Source of the DNA: a virus
DNA: 34,556 nt
Virus record (IMG/VR): IMGVR_UViG_3300042691_021411
Location: 1-34,556 of that record
Reading direction: 5' to 3' (one strand)
Shown: positions 26,070-33,795 of the stretch, piece by piece
Layout: the number at the start of each line of letters is the position of its first letter
Position numbering within the stretch: position 1 is the first letter of the stretch
Program-made: the position numbers and the translations under genes
Notes under the pieces: model-generated
Seen by the model: only the letters and a program-made list of their open reading frames with translations
Told to the model about the DNA's origin: nothing
Database searches by the model: none

Positions 26070-27080
26070 ATGAGCAGACAACAATTTTATTCTAGTAATT
26101 CAGTTGAAACAGTAGTTTTTCAAAAAAGTGGTGCAACCTCATCTCCAAGCGCTAGTATAGTTAGTGGTGGTAGAAACGGTTTATGGAAAGTTTTTAATGG
26201 TTCAGAAACAAAGCTCATTAGACTAACATTAAACACATATACAGGATTTACAAGTGACACTAACATAAGAAATATTGAGTTTAAGACAAATACTTTAAAA
26301 ATAATAACCACAAATGTTGTCCTTAATAATATTTTTTATGGTAATATAGATTTAACAAAATTTAAAAAATTAAGTTTTTTACAAATGACTAACAATAATG
26401 AATTAACGGGTATTACGTTACCTTATTCAGATGAGGTAACTACCAATATTCTTATATCTGCAAATTCAAAAATAAAAACACTTGATTTGTCATCTTTAAG
26501 TAATCTTGCGGGGGCTGTGGATATTAGTAATAATGCGACATTAAGTGCGGTCACCAACCCTACTTCAAATCAATACGTAAATGAATATAGAATACATAAT
26601 AGTAATATAACCGGAACTTTAAATATGTCCACCTTTACCAATCTTGGTGCGTCAAGCTCAGGTGTTGCATACTCAATTTTTACTTGTTTTAATAACCCTA
26701 ATCTTACTAATGTTATTTTTCCAATAAGTACCAATTTTTTTAAAAATACGGGTGATAATCCATTTAGTTGTTGTTTTAGTTTGTTTGGTTGTAATTTAGA
26801 TTACGTGGACTTTACAAAACTTTCTGGTGCAACATTAGTGTCTGGGTTTAGTACGCCTAGAATAGAATTATATAATAACAACATGTCGGCAGATGATGTT
26901 AATCACATACTTGTTGATTTTAGTGGAAACGCCACATATAACCCAACGGGTTGGTCAGACGTTAGATTAAATATTGGTGGTACAAATGCGAATCCTGATT
27001 CATCAAGCGGTGGCTATAATGGTCTTGCGGCCATTTCATTTTTAACTGGTTCGCCATATAATTGGACAATAACATATTAG
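26070..27080 (+). CDS. Leucine-rich-repeat-like tail protein
   Basis: A 336-residue protein beginning 2 nt after the fibre gene. The middle (about 95-240) shows irregular LRR-like spacing: LSFLQMTNNNELTGITLP, IKTLDLSSLSNLAGAVDI with SNNATLSAV, and FTCFNNPNLTNVIFP, consistent with a solenoid of short strands and Asn-ladder turns. A further repeat-like piece is IELYNNNMSADDVNHIL. No signal peptide or membrane helix. Such LRR solenoids are common recognition surfaces in Bacteroidota proteins, and here the tail gene context suggests receptor contact. The repeat call is by eye, since the units are irregular. Confidence 0.5.
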   Translation: MSRQQFYSSNSVETVVFQKSGATSSPSASIVSGGRNGLWKVFNGSETKLIRLTLNTYTGFTSDTNIRNIEFKTNTLKIITTNVVLNNIFYGNIDLTKFKKLSFLQMTNNNELTGITLPYSDEVTTNILISANSKIKTLDLSSLSNLAGAVDISNNATLSAVTNPTSNQYVNEYRIHNSNITGTLNMSTFTNLGASSSGVAYSIFTCFNNPNLTNVIFPISTNFFKNTGDNPFSCCFSLFGCNLDYVDFTKLSGATLVSGFSTPRIELYNNNMSADDVNHILVDFSGNATYNPTGWSDVRLNIGGTNANPDSSSGGYNGLAAISFLTGSPYNWTITY

Positions 27081-27082
27081 AT

Positions 27083-27304
27083 ATGATTTGGAGATTAATT
27101 TATAACAACATAAACGTAGTACATTTGTTTGAAACTAATGATATTACTGTTACACCCCATCAAATTTTTGAAGGAAATACGCAAGAAGAGTGTTTTGATA
27201 AAATTGATGAATTAAAAATAACATATTACTACCCTTTAAATGAAAATGAAATATTATTATTCAGTGGAGGAACAAGAACGATAATAAATAAAGATGATAT
27301 TTGA
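27083..27304 (+). CDS. Small hypothetical protein (73 aa)
   Basis: A 73-residue protein. The start is taken at the ATG at 27083, 2 nt after the upstream stop, in preference to an in-frame TTG at 27062 that would overlap the previous gene by 19 nt. Sequence starts MIWRLIYNNINVVHLFETND and includes EGNTQEECFDKIDELKITY. No domain recognised, no signal peptide. Its stop overlaps the next gene's ATG (TGATG), so the two are probably translated together. It could be an accessory or assembly factor for the adjacent adhesin, but nothing in the sequence proves it. Confidence 0.5.
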   Translation: MIWRLIYNNINVVHLFETNDITVTPHQIFEGNTQEECFDKIDELKITYYYPLNENEILLFSGGTRTIINKDDI

Positions 27305-28905
27305 TGGGTTTATTAAGTGGAAATAGTTGCAATATAATAACAATCTTACCTATGGGTTTAGATTGTGATAGTATTGATGCATCAACACCAGAATCAACTA
27401 ATGGTTTTGTTGCATTATACATCACAGGAGGTACACCACCATATACGGTAACATGGGACAATGGACAACAAGGAACATTCCTCTCAAACTTATTACCTGG
27501 TGAATACACCGCAACTGTTGTTGATTATTATGGTGATTTTACTGCAACTACAACTTGTGTGGTCGGTTTTGAATCGTTTTATTTAGAAGAATTTGAAAAC
27601 TGTAAAGACTCATCAAAAGTTTATTATTTGGCCGATTTACCATCAACATTTGAAGTTGGTAAAATTTATGAATTAACTACACAGGCTGGTTGTTGGATAA
27701 GTAGTGGAATAACATTATATAACACACAAACATATATTAATAATTTTGCACAAGTAGAATCAGGTCCATATAATGGGTGTGAAGAATGTGATCCACCAAC
27801 ACCACCAATAGTTTACCCATCAAAATTATGTATAACATATGGTGACGGTAAAACTTTTGTTTCAATTGAGGCAAATTCAGGAAACACAATAAATGGTTAT
27901 CCGTCGTGGAGTGCGTCACCATCAAATCAAGTAATTTATTATAACACAGGCACAACAAGATGGGAAATATCAGGTTGGACCCAAAGCGGAGTTCCCGTAT
28001 TTAATAGCCCAACAGCACCCCCAGTTGGTTCATGGACAATTTTAGGTACATATTTTAAAACATTAACAATTATAGAAGGTGATTGTCCACCACCACCATT
28101 AAGTATGAGGATCTCAAACAATTCACCAACATGTTCAACAACAAACGACGGTAGTATTGTAGCATTTCCAATAGGAGGTACTCCACCATACACTTATTCC
28201 TTAGACGGAACAATCTATCAAATTAGTAACACATTTACAAATTTAATTGCAGGAACATATACACTATATGTGAAAGACTTTAATAATACTATATTATCGG
28301 AATCTACTGTATTGACACCGCAAGAAACATTTCAAAATTATACGATTAATTTAACACCAATATCACAAACAACAAACACTGTAAATACAACAGAAACAAG
28401 AACTTACACATTTAAAATTGAGGTAACACCGCAATTACCGGCAACAAAAACACTATCATTTGTTTTACCTATTAATATTTTAATTACTGGAAATACCACT
28501 ACAATATATTCACCAACAATACAAACCACACAAATAAGTTCTTTAACATTTTCAACAAATGGTACCGCAACTATGACAGGACCAAGTAGTACTAGTACAC
28601 CAATTACTAATAGTACCGCAAAACCATTACCATGTAGAAATACTAATATCAATACAAGTGCATACACCCAAAATTACCAAGGAACTATAACAGGTTCTGG
28701 AAATATTATTGGCACTCTTATTCAAGAGTTAAATACACCAACGGTAAGTTATGAAAAACATAGGTGTGGCTTAAATGCCGGTATTAAAAATGTAATTGGC
28801 ATAACCAATCAAAATTTAACACCATCAAGTTGTTCGTATTTAAATAGTGCAATACAACCTTTGACTTATGAATTTTATAAAACAGGAATAAGTGCAGATT
28901 CATAA
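27304..28905 (+). CDS. Modular tail adhesin with two SprB-type repeats
   Basis: A 533-residue protein. The start is taken at the ATG at 27304 in a TGATG overlap with the upstream stop, rather than an in-frame TTG one codon earlier. SprB-type repeats lie at about 38-85 (GGTPPYTVTWDNG... then LPGEYTATVVD) and 290-330 (GGTPPYTYSLDG... then LIAGTYTLYVKD). Between them are a Cys module at about 96-163 (NCKDSSKVYYLADLP to GCEECD) and a beta-rich module with RWEISGWTQSG at about 170-250. The C-terminal 180 residues are Thr/Ser-rich with a few Cys and match nothing known to me. It shares its module set with the 536-aa adhesin at 22710. Probable receptor-binding or fibre protein. Confidence 0.6.
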   Translation: MGLLSGNSCNIITILPMGLDCDSIDASTPESTNGFVALYITGGTPPYTVTWDNGQQGTFLSNLLPGEYTATVVDYYGDFTATTTCVVGFESFYLEEFENCKDSSKVYYLADLPSTFEVGKIYELTTQAGCWISSGITLYNTQTYINNFAQVESGPYNGCEECDPPTPPIVYPSKLCITYGDGKTFVSIEANSGNTINGYPSWSASPSNQVIYYNTGTTRWEISGWTQSGVPVFNSPTAPPVGSWTILGTYFKTLTIIEGDCPPPPLSMRISNNSPTCSTTNDGSIVAFPIGGTPPYTYSLDGTIYQISNTFTNLIAGTYTLYVKDFNNTILSESTVLTPQETFQNYTINLTPISQTTNTVNTTETRTYTFKIEVTPQLPATKTLSFVLPINILITGNTTTIYSPTIQTTQISSLTFSTNGTATMTGPSSTSTPITNSTAKPLPCRNTNINTSAYTQNYQGTITGSGNIIGTLIQELNTPTVSYEKHRCGLNAGIKNVIGITNQNLTPSSCSYLNSAIQPLTYEFYKTGISADS

Positions 28906-28919
28906 AATACCAATAATTA

Positions 28920-28927
28920 TATTTATA
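28920..28927 (+). promoter_or_regulatory. TATTTATA octamer, candidate late promoter element
   Basis: An exact copy in the 26-nt gap before the 735-aa gene, ending 4 nt before the ATG. Confidence 0.4.
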
Positions 28928-28931
28928 CTAT

Positions 28932-31139
28932 ATGTCTTACATAATTAAAAATACCGCAGCTTTAATAAACACTAAACTTACTGATGCAGCAAGAAAAAAA
29001 ATATCACAAGGCAGATTTGATATTTCTTATTTTCAAGTGGGTGATAGTGAAGTTTGTTATGATTGTGTAAATGGACTTAACTTAACAGATTTAAATGTTT
29101 TGATGCCACAGGATAATGGTCAAAATTTAGCACCGGCACCTGAAAAAAATAGGATGCATATAAAATATCCATTGTTTTTAGATTCAACATCTGGTGCAAC
29201 ATACGGTATACCATTTGATGCTTCTTATATTGATAATGTTTTTAATAGTGCTGCGCCAAGAGGATTTTTTAGTGGAGATAGTGTTTCAGGATTTACTCTA
29301 CTAACAACATCGGCATACACAATCAACCCGAATTTTTATGTGGACAATACAAGTCTTACATCAGGAACAACATTCACATTATCAGGAATAAGTATAAATC
29401 CAAGTGTTTCAGGAACAGTAAGTCCTGGAATGATATTAACAATTTTTAGTAGTAACTCAATAACACCTTTGAGTGGTGCTGCACCAATATACACATATGT
29501 TGTTGTTTCAGTAACAGGCGATTCATCAACAGCAACAACCATAACAATAGAAGTCGATAGAAACTTACCTAATTTCACAACATTAGGTTATACAGGTTCA
29601 AGTAGTGTTATGTTTTATCCATCAGGAATGACTGTACTTTATGATTCAATAACACCACAACCTTATTGGAATATAGATGCATTTAACTTTGAATCAAATT
29701 GTGATATTTCACAAACAGATGTAAAGGTTTGGAATATGAATAGTCCTTGGACTGAATCGCCGGCAGGAACATTAAATACAATTTATCAGGACTTTAATTA
29801 TTACCCATCTACAGGATATACGGGTACAAAAGAATATTTAGGGTATAAATCAGATGATGGGCAAAAAGATACTGATAGAGTTTATTACTATAATAGTTTT
29901 TCAGAAGAAATAACAGTTAAACCATCAGACCAAAAAGCAATTGCGATAGTACACTACACAAATCAAGCAATAGATAACTATTATGGAGAAAAGTTTGCAA
30001 TGCAAGACTATAACCCAAACAATCCTGGTAACACAGGACAAGCAAGGAATTTCAAACTTAGTATACCTTGGTTAATGTGGCATAAAAACCCAAATGGTAC
30101 AATTGGTGAGGATTTTTACACCGATCCATCAGGTTTTACATCGTTAAATCTTTTTGAGGTTCATTATATTAAAAGTAAAAAAGACATCCAATTTAACACG
30201 CCAGGTTTAAGATATTATCACCTTTGGGACACACACGCAAATACAAACGGGTACCCAAATAGAGTCGGTAAGGTGTTTCCTGACATGAAATTAATTGTTT
30301 TTGATGATGATGAAATTGTTGCAACACTTAATAGTAAATCAAATAGAAGTTGGACATTACCAGCACCAAAAGTAGGGTTAGTAACACCAAACACTTTTAG
30401 TGGTATTTTAGGTGGTGTACAAGGACTTTTAAGTGGTGACAGTGAAAGTTTATTTTTAACTTATAGATTAGATAGTACTGGTTTTACAAATTCACTTCAT
30501 TGTAATTATTACTCAAGAATTTCAGGAAACGATCAAAGTTTATTACCGGGAGCCTCAGATATAATTGTAAGATTTGGTAATGAGTTTCCGTTTTTAGTGT
30601 CAAACATAACAACAACACCATCAGGGTTTACGGCAAATAATTTTAAATTATTAGCTCAAAAAGTACCAAGTGGTACAACAAGACCATCCGTTACCCAATG
30701 GAGAGAAATTGACATGTTTAGTCAGATTTCAGCAACAACATTAAACGGTTATTTAACAATGGACAGTTTAACTGGTGTTACATATCAAATAACAAAAGAT
30801 TTATATGATAATGCACCTATCTATAATTTAAATGATTATATAAGTTTACCTGTTTTAAATCAGACCGGTCAAACATTTAACTTTGGTAGTGATTATTTCT
30901 TTTTTGGAAATATTCAAACAGATATCCAAGCAACAATTTATGTAATGAATTTCTTGGTTAATTTGGGTCAAACACAATTTTTTGATTCGGCAAACCCAAC
31001 GTGGAATAATACGGTTCCTCCATACATCACTGAAGTTGGACTTTACAATGCAGATAAAGAACTTATGGTTATTTCTAAGATACAGTCACCTCAAAAAAGA
31101 CAAGGTATACAACAGTATCCGATTAAATTAGATTTTTAA
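28932..31139 (+). CDS. Tail-collar-fibre-like virion protein
   Basis: A 735-residue protein. The N-terminus, ALINTKLTDAARKKISQGRF followed by ISYFQVGDSE (about 9-39), resembles the start of phage tail-collar fibre proteins (PF12571/DUF3751: a 'lT.aG...i.a....l....i.vGDG' pattern). The end, YITEVGLYNADKELMVISKI (about 698-717), resembles the 'REIGLfd.dG.LiAv' strand of the same family. The ~650 residues between are a very large insertion: a beta-rich Ser/Thr part (about 125-235) and a region with aromatic patches such as FKLSIPWLMWHKNPNG. No signal peptide or membrane helix. Likely joins fibres to the baseplate. The family call rests on the two short ends only. Confidence 0.5.
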   Translation: MSYIIKNTAALINTKLTDAARKKISQGRFDISYFQVGDSEVCYDCVNGLNLTDLNVLMPQDNGQNLAPAPEKNRMHIKYPLFLDSTSGATYGIPFDASYIDNVFNSAAPRGFFSGDSVSGFTLLTTSAYTINPNFYVDNTSLTSGTTFTLSGISINPSVSGTVSPGMILTIFSSNSITPLSGAAPIYTYVVVSVTGDSSTATTITIEVDRNLPNFTTLGYTGSSSVMFYPSGMTVLYDSITPQPYWNIDAFNFESNCDISQTDVKVWNMNSPWTESPAGTLNTIYQDFNYYPSTGYTGTKEYLGYKSDDGQKDTDRVYYYNSFSEEITVKPSDQKAIAIVHYTNQAIDNYYGEKFAMQDYNPNNPGNTGQARNFKLSIPWLMWHKNPNGTIGEDFYTDPSGFTSLNLFEVHYIKSKKDIQFNTPGLRYYHLWDTHANTNGYPNRVGKVFPDMKLIVFDDDEIVATLNSKSNRSWTLPAPKVGLVTPNTFSGILGGVQGLLSGDSESLFLTYRLDSTGFTNSLHCNYYSRISGNDQSLLPGASDIIVRFGNEFPFLVSNITTTPSGFTANNFKLLAQKVPSGTTRPSVTQWREIDMFSQISATTLNGYLTMDSLTGVTYQITKDLYDNAPIYNLNDYISLPVLNQTGQTFNFGSDYFFFGNIQTDIQATIYVMNFLVNLGQTQFFDSANPTWNNTVPPYITEVGLYNADKELMVISKIQSPQKRQGIQQYPIKLDF

Positions 31140-31144
31140 ATTTT

Positions 31145-31747
31145 ATGAACAAAACAGATCTTAAAAACTCACCTAAAGTGTTGGGTTTAGATATTTCAAC
31201 CAAAACAATTGGATGGAGTTTATTTGACATTAGAACTCAAGAACTTTTAGAACTAACACATTTTTCACCTGTTATAAAACCAAAACCAGAAGATAAAATT
31301 GAAGAACTTATTTTAAAAGTGAGGGCTTTTGAAGAAAAGTTAGAGGGATATAGAAATTTAGGAATAACAAAAGTAATAATTGAAGAGCCATTACTTAATT
31401 CAAATAACATATGGACAGTAGGTACTTTATTAAGGTACAATTCAATGATTACAAAATCAATATATGATATTTTAGATATTGTACCTTCATTTATTTCGAC
31501 ATATAATTCAAGAAAATTTGCATGGCCAGACTTTGTGCAACAAAACGATAAAGGAAAACACGTTTTATTTGGAGGACTACCAAAAGACATTGATAAAAAA
31601 GAATTAATTTGGAAAAAAGTTTCAGATAAAGAACCACAAATTACTTGGTTGTATACAAAAAATAATACACTTAAAAAAGAATGTTTTGATATGGCAGATT
31701 CATATACTTGTGTTTTAGGTTATATGAAACAAGAAAAAATTTGGTAA
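31145..31747 (+). CDS. RuvC-like Holliday junction resolvase
   Basis: A 200-residue RNase H-fold nuclease. Catalytic residues are visible at D16 (VLGLDIST), E80/E81 (VIIEEP), D182 and D185 (FDMADSYT). The last pair has the same D-x-x-D spacing as E. coli RuvC D138/D141. Length is slightly above bacterial RuvC (about 173 aa). The enzyme would cut four-way DNA junctions. It starts 5 nt after the last structural gene with no promoter element between, so it is probably expressed with late genes. That fits a role in debranching replicating DNA before packaging, as T4 gp49 does (a different fold). The ~20-residue lysine-rich stretch around KGKHVLFGGLPKDIDKKE is not part of the core fold I can assign. 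Confidence 0.8.
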   Translation: MNKTDLKNSPKVLGLDISTKTIGWSLFDIRTQELLELTHFSPVIKPKPEDKIEELILKVRAFEEKLEGYRNLGITKVIIEEPLLNSNNIWTVGTLLRYNSMITKSIYDILDIVPSFISTYNSRKFAWPDFVQQNDKGKHVLFGGLPKDIDKKELIWKKVSDKEPQITWLYTKNNTLKKECFDMADSYTCVLGYMKQEKIW

Positions 31748-31772
31748 TGTAAGTTTTTTTTTATTATTGATA

Positions 31773-31780
31773 TATTTATA
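31773..31780 (+). promoter_or_regulatory. TATTTATA octamer, candidate late promoter element
   Basis: An exact copy in the 60-nt gap before the 132-aa tagged-protein gene, ending 27 nt before its ATG. It is the last exact copy in the window; the primase region lacks it. Confidence 0.45.
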
Positions 31781-31807
31781 TGTAAATAATAAAAAATAAT
31801 TAACATT

Positions 31808-32206
31808 ATGAAAAATATACTATCAGAAATTACAGAACAAGAGAAGAATAGAATTCTTGAAATGCATAGAAAATCAACAAGTAGATTTTATTTAAATGAA
31901 CAAAATTCGTTTAATATAAATCAAACATCAGGTTCTGGTAAGGGCGCTACATTAGAAATAACCACAATGTTTAAAAATATCGGTCTAGGAGATACACATA
32001 CAAATCAAGTCTCAAAACAATATGCTGAAGAATTAAAGATTAAACCTGAATTAAAAAAAGATAAAATAGATACATTGATGACATTGTTAAACGATCTCAT
32101 AAAAAAAGAAAATGAAACTAGGGATCAAAAAGATAAAATTTCTAATTATGACATTAATGCTAATTTAAAACCAGCAGCAGAAGCTTTAATTGATAATTTT
32201 TCATAA
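31808..32206 (+). CDS. Small protein with N-terminal 'TE...RI...LNEQ' tag (132 aa)
   Basis: A 132-residue hydrophilic, Lys/Glu-rich protein. The first ~32 residues (MKNILSEITEQEKNRILEMH, ending YLNEQ) are an amphipathic helical leader that closely parallels the leader of the next gene (both T-E-x-x-x-x-R-I ... (L/I)-N-E-Q). The rest is a small, probably helical body (about 50-130) with no family match. (L/I)-x-E sites are what T4-type prohead proteases cut, so this may be a capsid-directed internal protein; this is inference. A TATTTATA element precedes it, suggesting late expression. No signal peptide or membrane helix. Confidence 0.5.
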   Translation: MKNILSEITEQEKNRILEMHRKSTSRFYLNEQNSFNINQTSGSGKGATLEITTMFKNIGLGDTHTNQVSKQYAEELKIKPELKKDKIDTLMTLLNDLIKKENETRDQKDKISNYDINANLKPAAEALIDNFS

Positions 32207-32288
32207 TTTTTTATTATTAAAAAAACACCACAACCAACCGCAAAAAACTAATATTATACAATAAAATACTATAGATAATTTTAAAAAA

Positions 32289-32804
32289 ATGAAAAGAATT
32301 ATAAGACTTACAGAATCAGATCTTGCAAGAATCGTAAGAAGAGTTATAAATGAACAAAAAATTAACCCTATTGCAGGTTTACCACAATTAACTGACTTAT
32401 ATAATGAAATTTTAGCAGAATTTATAAAAATTGTCCAACCAAAAATAAATTCAATTTTAGGTACTGATCAATTTATTTTAAAACCAATGAATGATGGAAC
32501 ACAAATATGGTTTAAAGTTGAAAATAAAAAAAATGTTTTTAAAAATAGAAATACTGCTCAGACAGAAGATAAATTTAAAATAGGTGATGCTACAAATGCG
32601 GTTTCAAATGTGACTAAATTTTTTAAATGGTTAGAAAATCAAGATGTTTATATTGAGAGCATAATAAAAGATACTGATAAATTGTTTCTTGGTAAGACAA
32701 GAAAATTAGAAGATTTTTGGTTACAAGATGATTGGTCTAACGCAGTAGACCAAGTAATGGGAAAAGGATATTTTGATAAGTCCTTTAGTTACCAAGAGAA
32801 ATAA
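32289..32804 (+). CDS. Small protein with N-terminal 'TE...RI...INEQ' tag (171 aa)
   Basis: A 171-residue protein opening MKRIIRLTESDLARIVRRVI followed by NEQ. This basic amphipathic leader matches that of the gene at 31808. The body (about 30-171) looks globular alpha/beta (GTDQFILKPMNDGTQIWFKV, later NAVDQVMGKGYFDKSF) and is not recognised. Start context is AAAAAAATG with no Shine-Dalgarno and, unlike most neighbours, no TATTTATA in the 82-nt gap upstream. It is followed by an intrinsic terminator. The leader would be removed if a prohead protease cut after INE. A packaged or injected protein is possible but unproven. Confidence 0.5.
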   Translation: MKRIIRLTESDLARIVRRVINEQKINPIAGLPQLTDLYNEILAEFIKIVQPKINSILGTDQFILKPMNDGTQIWFKVENKKNVFKNRNTAQTEDKFKIGDATNAVSNVTKFFKWLENQDVYIESIIKDTDKLFLGKTRKLEDFWLQDDWSNAVDQVMGKGYFDKSFSYQEK

Positions 32805-32810
32805 TACTAG

Positions 32811-32835
32811 CCCACCCCAAAAAGGTGGGTTTTTT
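32811..32835 (+). terminator. Intrinsic terminator
   Basis: CCCACC (32811-32816) pairs with GGTGGG (32824-32829) across a CCAAAAA loop and is followed by six T (32830-32835). It closes the transcription unit ending with the 171-aa tagged protein and separates it from the primase gene. Confidence 0.85.
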
Positions 32836-32874
32836 GTTGTTTGACTATTCCTCCTTATTTCTTATCTTTTATGT

Positions 32875-33795
32875 ATGAAAGAAGAGTCACTATTAGTTGA
32901 CCTTATTGAGAATATTTTTGGTGAACCTAAAAACGTAAATGAATATAGTGGTCAAATATCCGTTGACTGTCCCGTTTGTTCCTATGAGATAAAAGGTTTA
33001 TCAAAAACCGATGGTAAGGGAAATTTAGAAATAAATTATTTTAATCACATTTATAAATGTTGGAGCTGTTCTGAAACACACGACACTCACGGACATTTAG
33101 GTAGGTTAATTGAGCAATTTGGATCAAAAAAAGATAAAAAAACATATAATCTCATAAGACCCGATAAGTTAGAAAAAAAACAAAAAGAATATAAAAAACT
33201 TGAACTACCAAAAGAATATAAAAGGTTTGAAGAAATACATCCTTTACATTTACCAAGAAAAGAAGCTTGGAACTACCTTAAAAAAAGAGGTATAACACAA
33301 GAAACAATAGATAAGTATAAAATTGGTATTTGTATTGAAGGTGAATACGCTGGTCGAATTATTGTCCCATCATTTAATAAAAAAGGCGAATTAAACTTTT
33401 TTGTCTCAAGATCATGGAACCCAAGAGCAAAACTAAAATACAAAAATCCTGAAGCGGCTAAGGACTTTCTTATTTTTAATGAGAGTTTGATTGATTGGAA
33501 AAAAGACATTTATTTAGTTGAAGGTGTTTTTGATTCATTCTTTTTAGACAATTCAATTGCGTTACTTGGAAAGTACGTGAATGATAACTTATGGGAAAAA
33601 TTATACGAAAAGGCAAAGAAAGACATTATTGTTTGTCTTGATGGAGACGCTTTCACCGACGCAAAAAACATATACGACAAACTTAATGGAGGTACCTTAT
33701 ACGGTAGAATAAAACTTATGAAACTACCAAAAGATAAAGACGTTTGTGACCTTAGAGGTCAAATAAACGAATACATGATACAAGAAAAAGAATGA
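32875..33795 (+). CDS. DnaG-type DNA primase (zinc finger + TOPRIM)
   Basis: A 306-residue primase that makes RNA primers for lagging-strand replication. The N-terminal zinc ribbon uses C32-x-x-C35 and C62-x-x-C65 (CPVCSY, CWSCSE), followed by THGHLGRLIEQFG. The linker is highly charged (about 84-125). A DnaG-like core has KKRGITQETIDKYKIGI (136-152) and GRIIVPSFN. The TOPRIM site shows E216 (YLVEGVFDS) and D256-G-D258 (CLDGDA). Length is close to T4 gp61 (342 aa), and no helicase domain is fused. An out-of-frame ATG four bases upstream is ignored. The stop overlaps the nuclease start (ATGA), so the two are coupled. It follows a terminator and lacks TATTTATA, fitting an earlier expression class than the structural genes. 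Confidence 0.8.
   Translation: MKEESLLVDLIENIFGEPKNVNEYSGQISVDCPVCSYEIKGLSKTDGKGNLEINYFNHIYKCWSCSETHDTHGHLGRLIEQFGSKKDKKTYNLIRPDKLEKKQKEYKKLELPKEYKRFEEIHPLHLPRKEAWNYLKKRGITQETIDKYKIGICIEGEYAGRIIVPSFNKKGELNFFVSRSWNPRAKLKYKNPEAAKDFLIFNESLIDWKKDIYLVEGVFDSFFLDNSIALLGKYVNDNLWEKLYEKAKKDIIVCLDGDAFTDAKNIYDKLNGGTLYGRIKLMKLPKDKDVCDLRGQINEYMIQEKE

Noticed and set aside
27062-27301. Alternative TTG starts at 27062 and 27301
   Set aside because: In-frame ATG codons at 27083 and 27304 lie right at the upstream stops and give the usual tight spacing or TGATG overlap.
31237-31590. Minus-strand ORF of 117 codons opposite the RuvC-like gene
   Set aside because: The + strand frame has clear RuvC catalytic residues; the opposite frame shows no recognisable motif and is a shadow. 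The same applies to the other minus-strand ORFs in the window.
32207-32226. T6-A-TTAT-T-A7 hairpin after the 132-aa gene
   Set aside because: An A/T-only stem with no G-C pairs and no following T-run; too weak for a terminator call.
32841-32868. Sigma70-like TTGACT (32841-32846) and TATCTT (32863-32868) before the primase gene
   Set aside because: Spacing is plausible, but the predicted start of transcription would fall on the start codon and Bacteroidota promoters differ; too weak to annotate.
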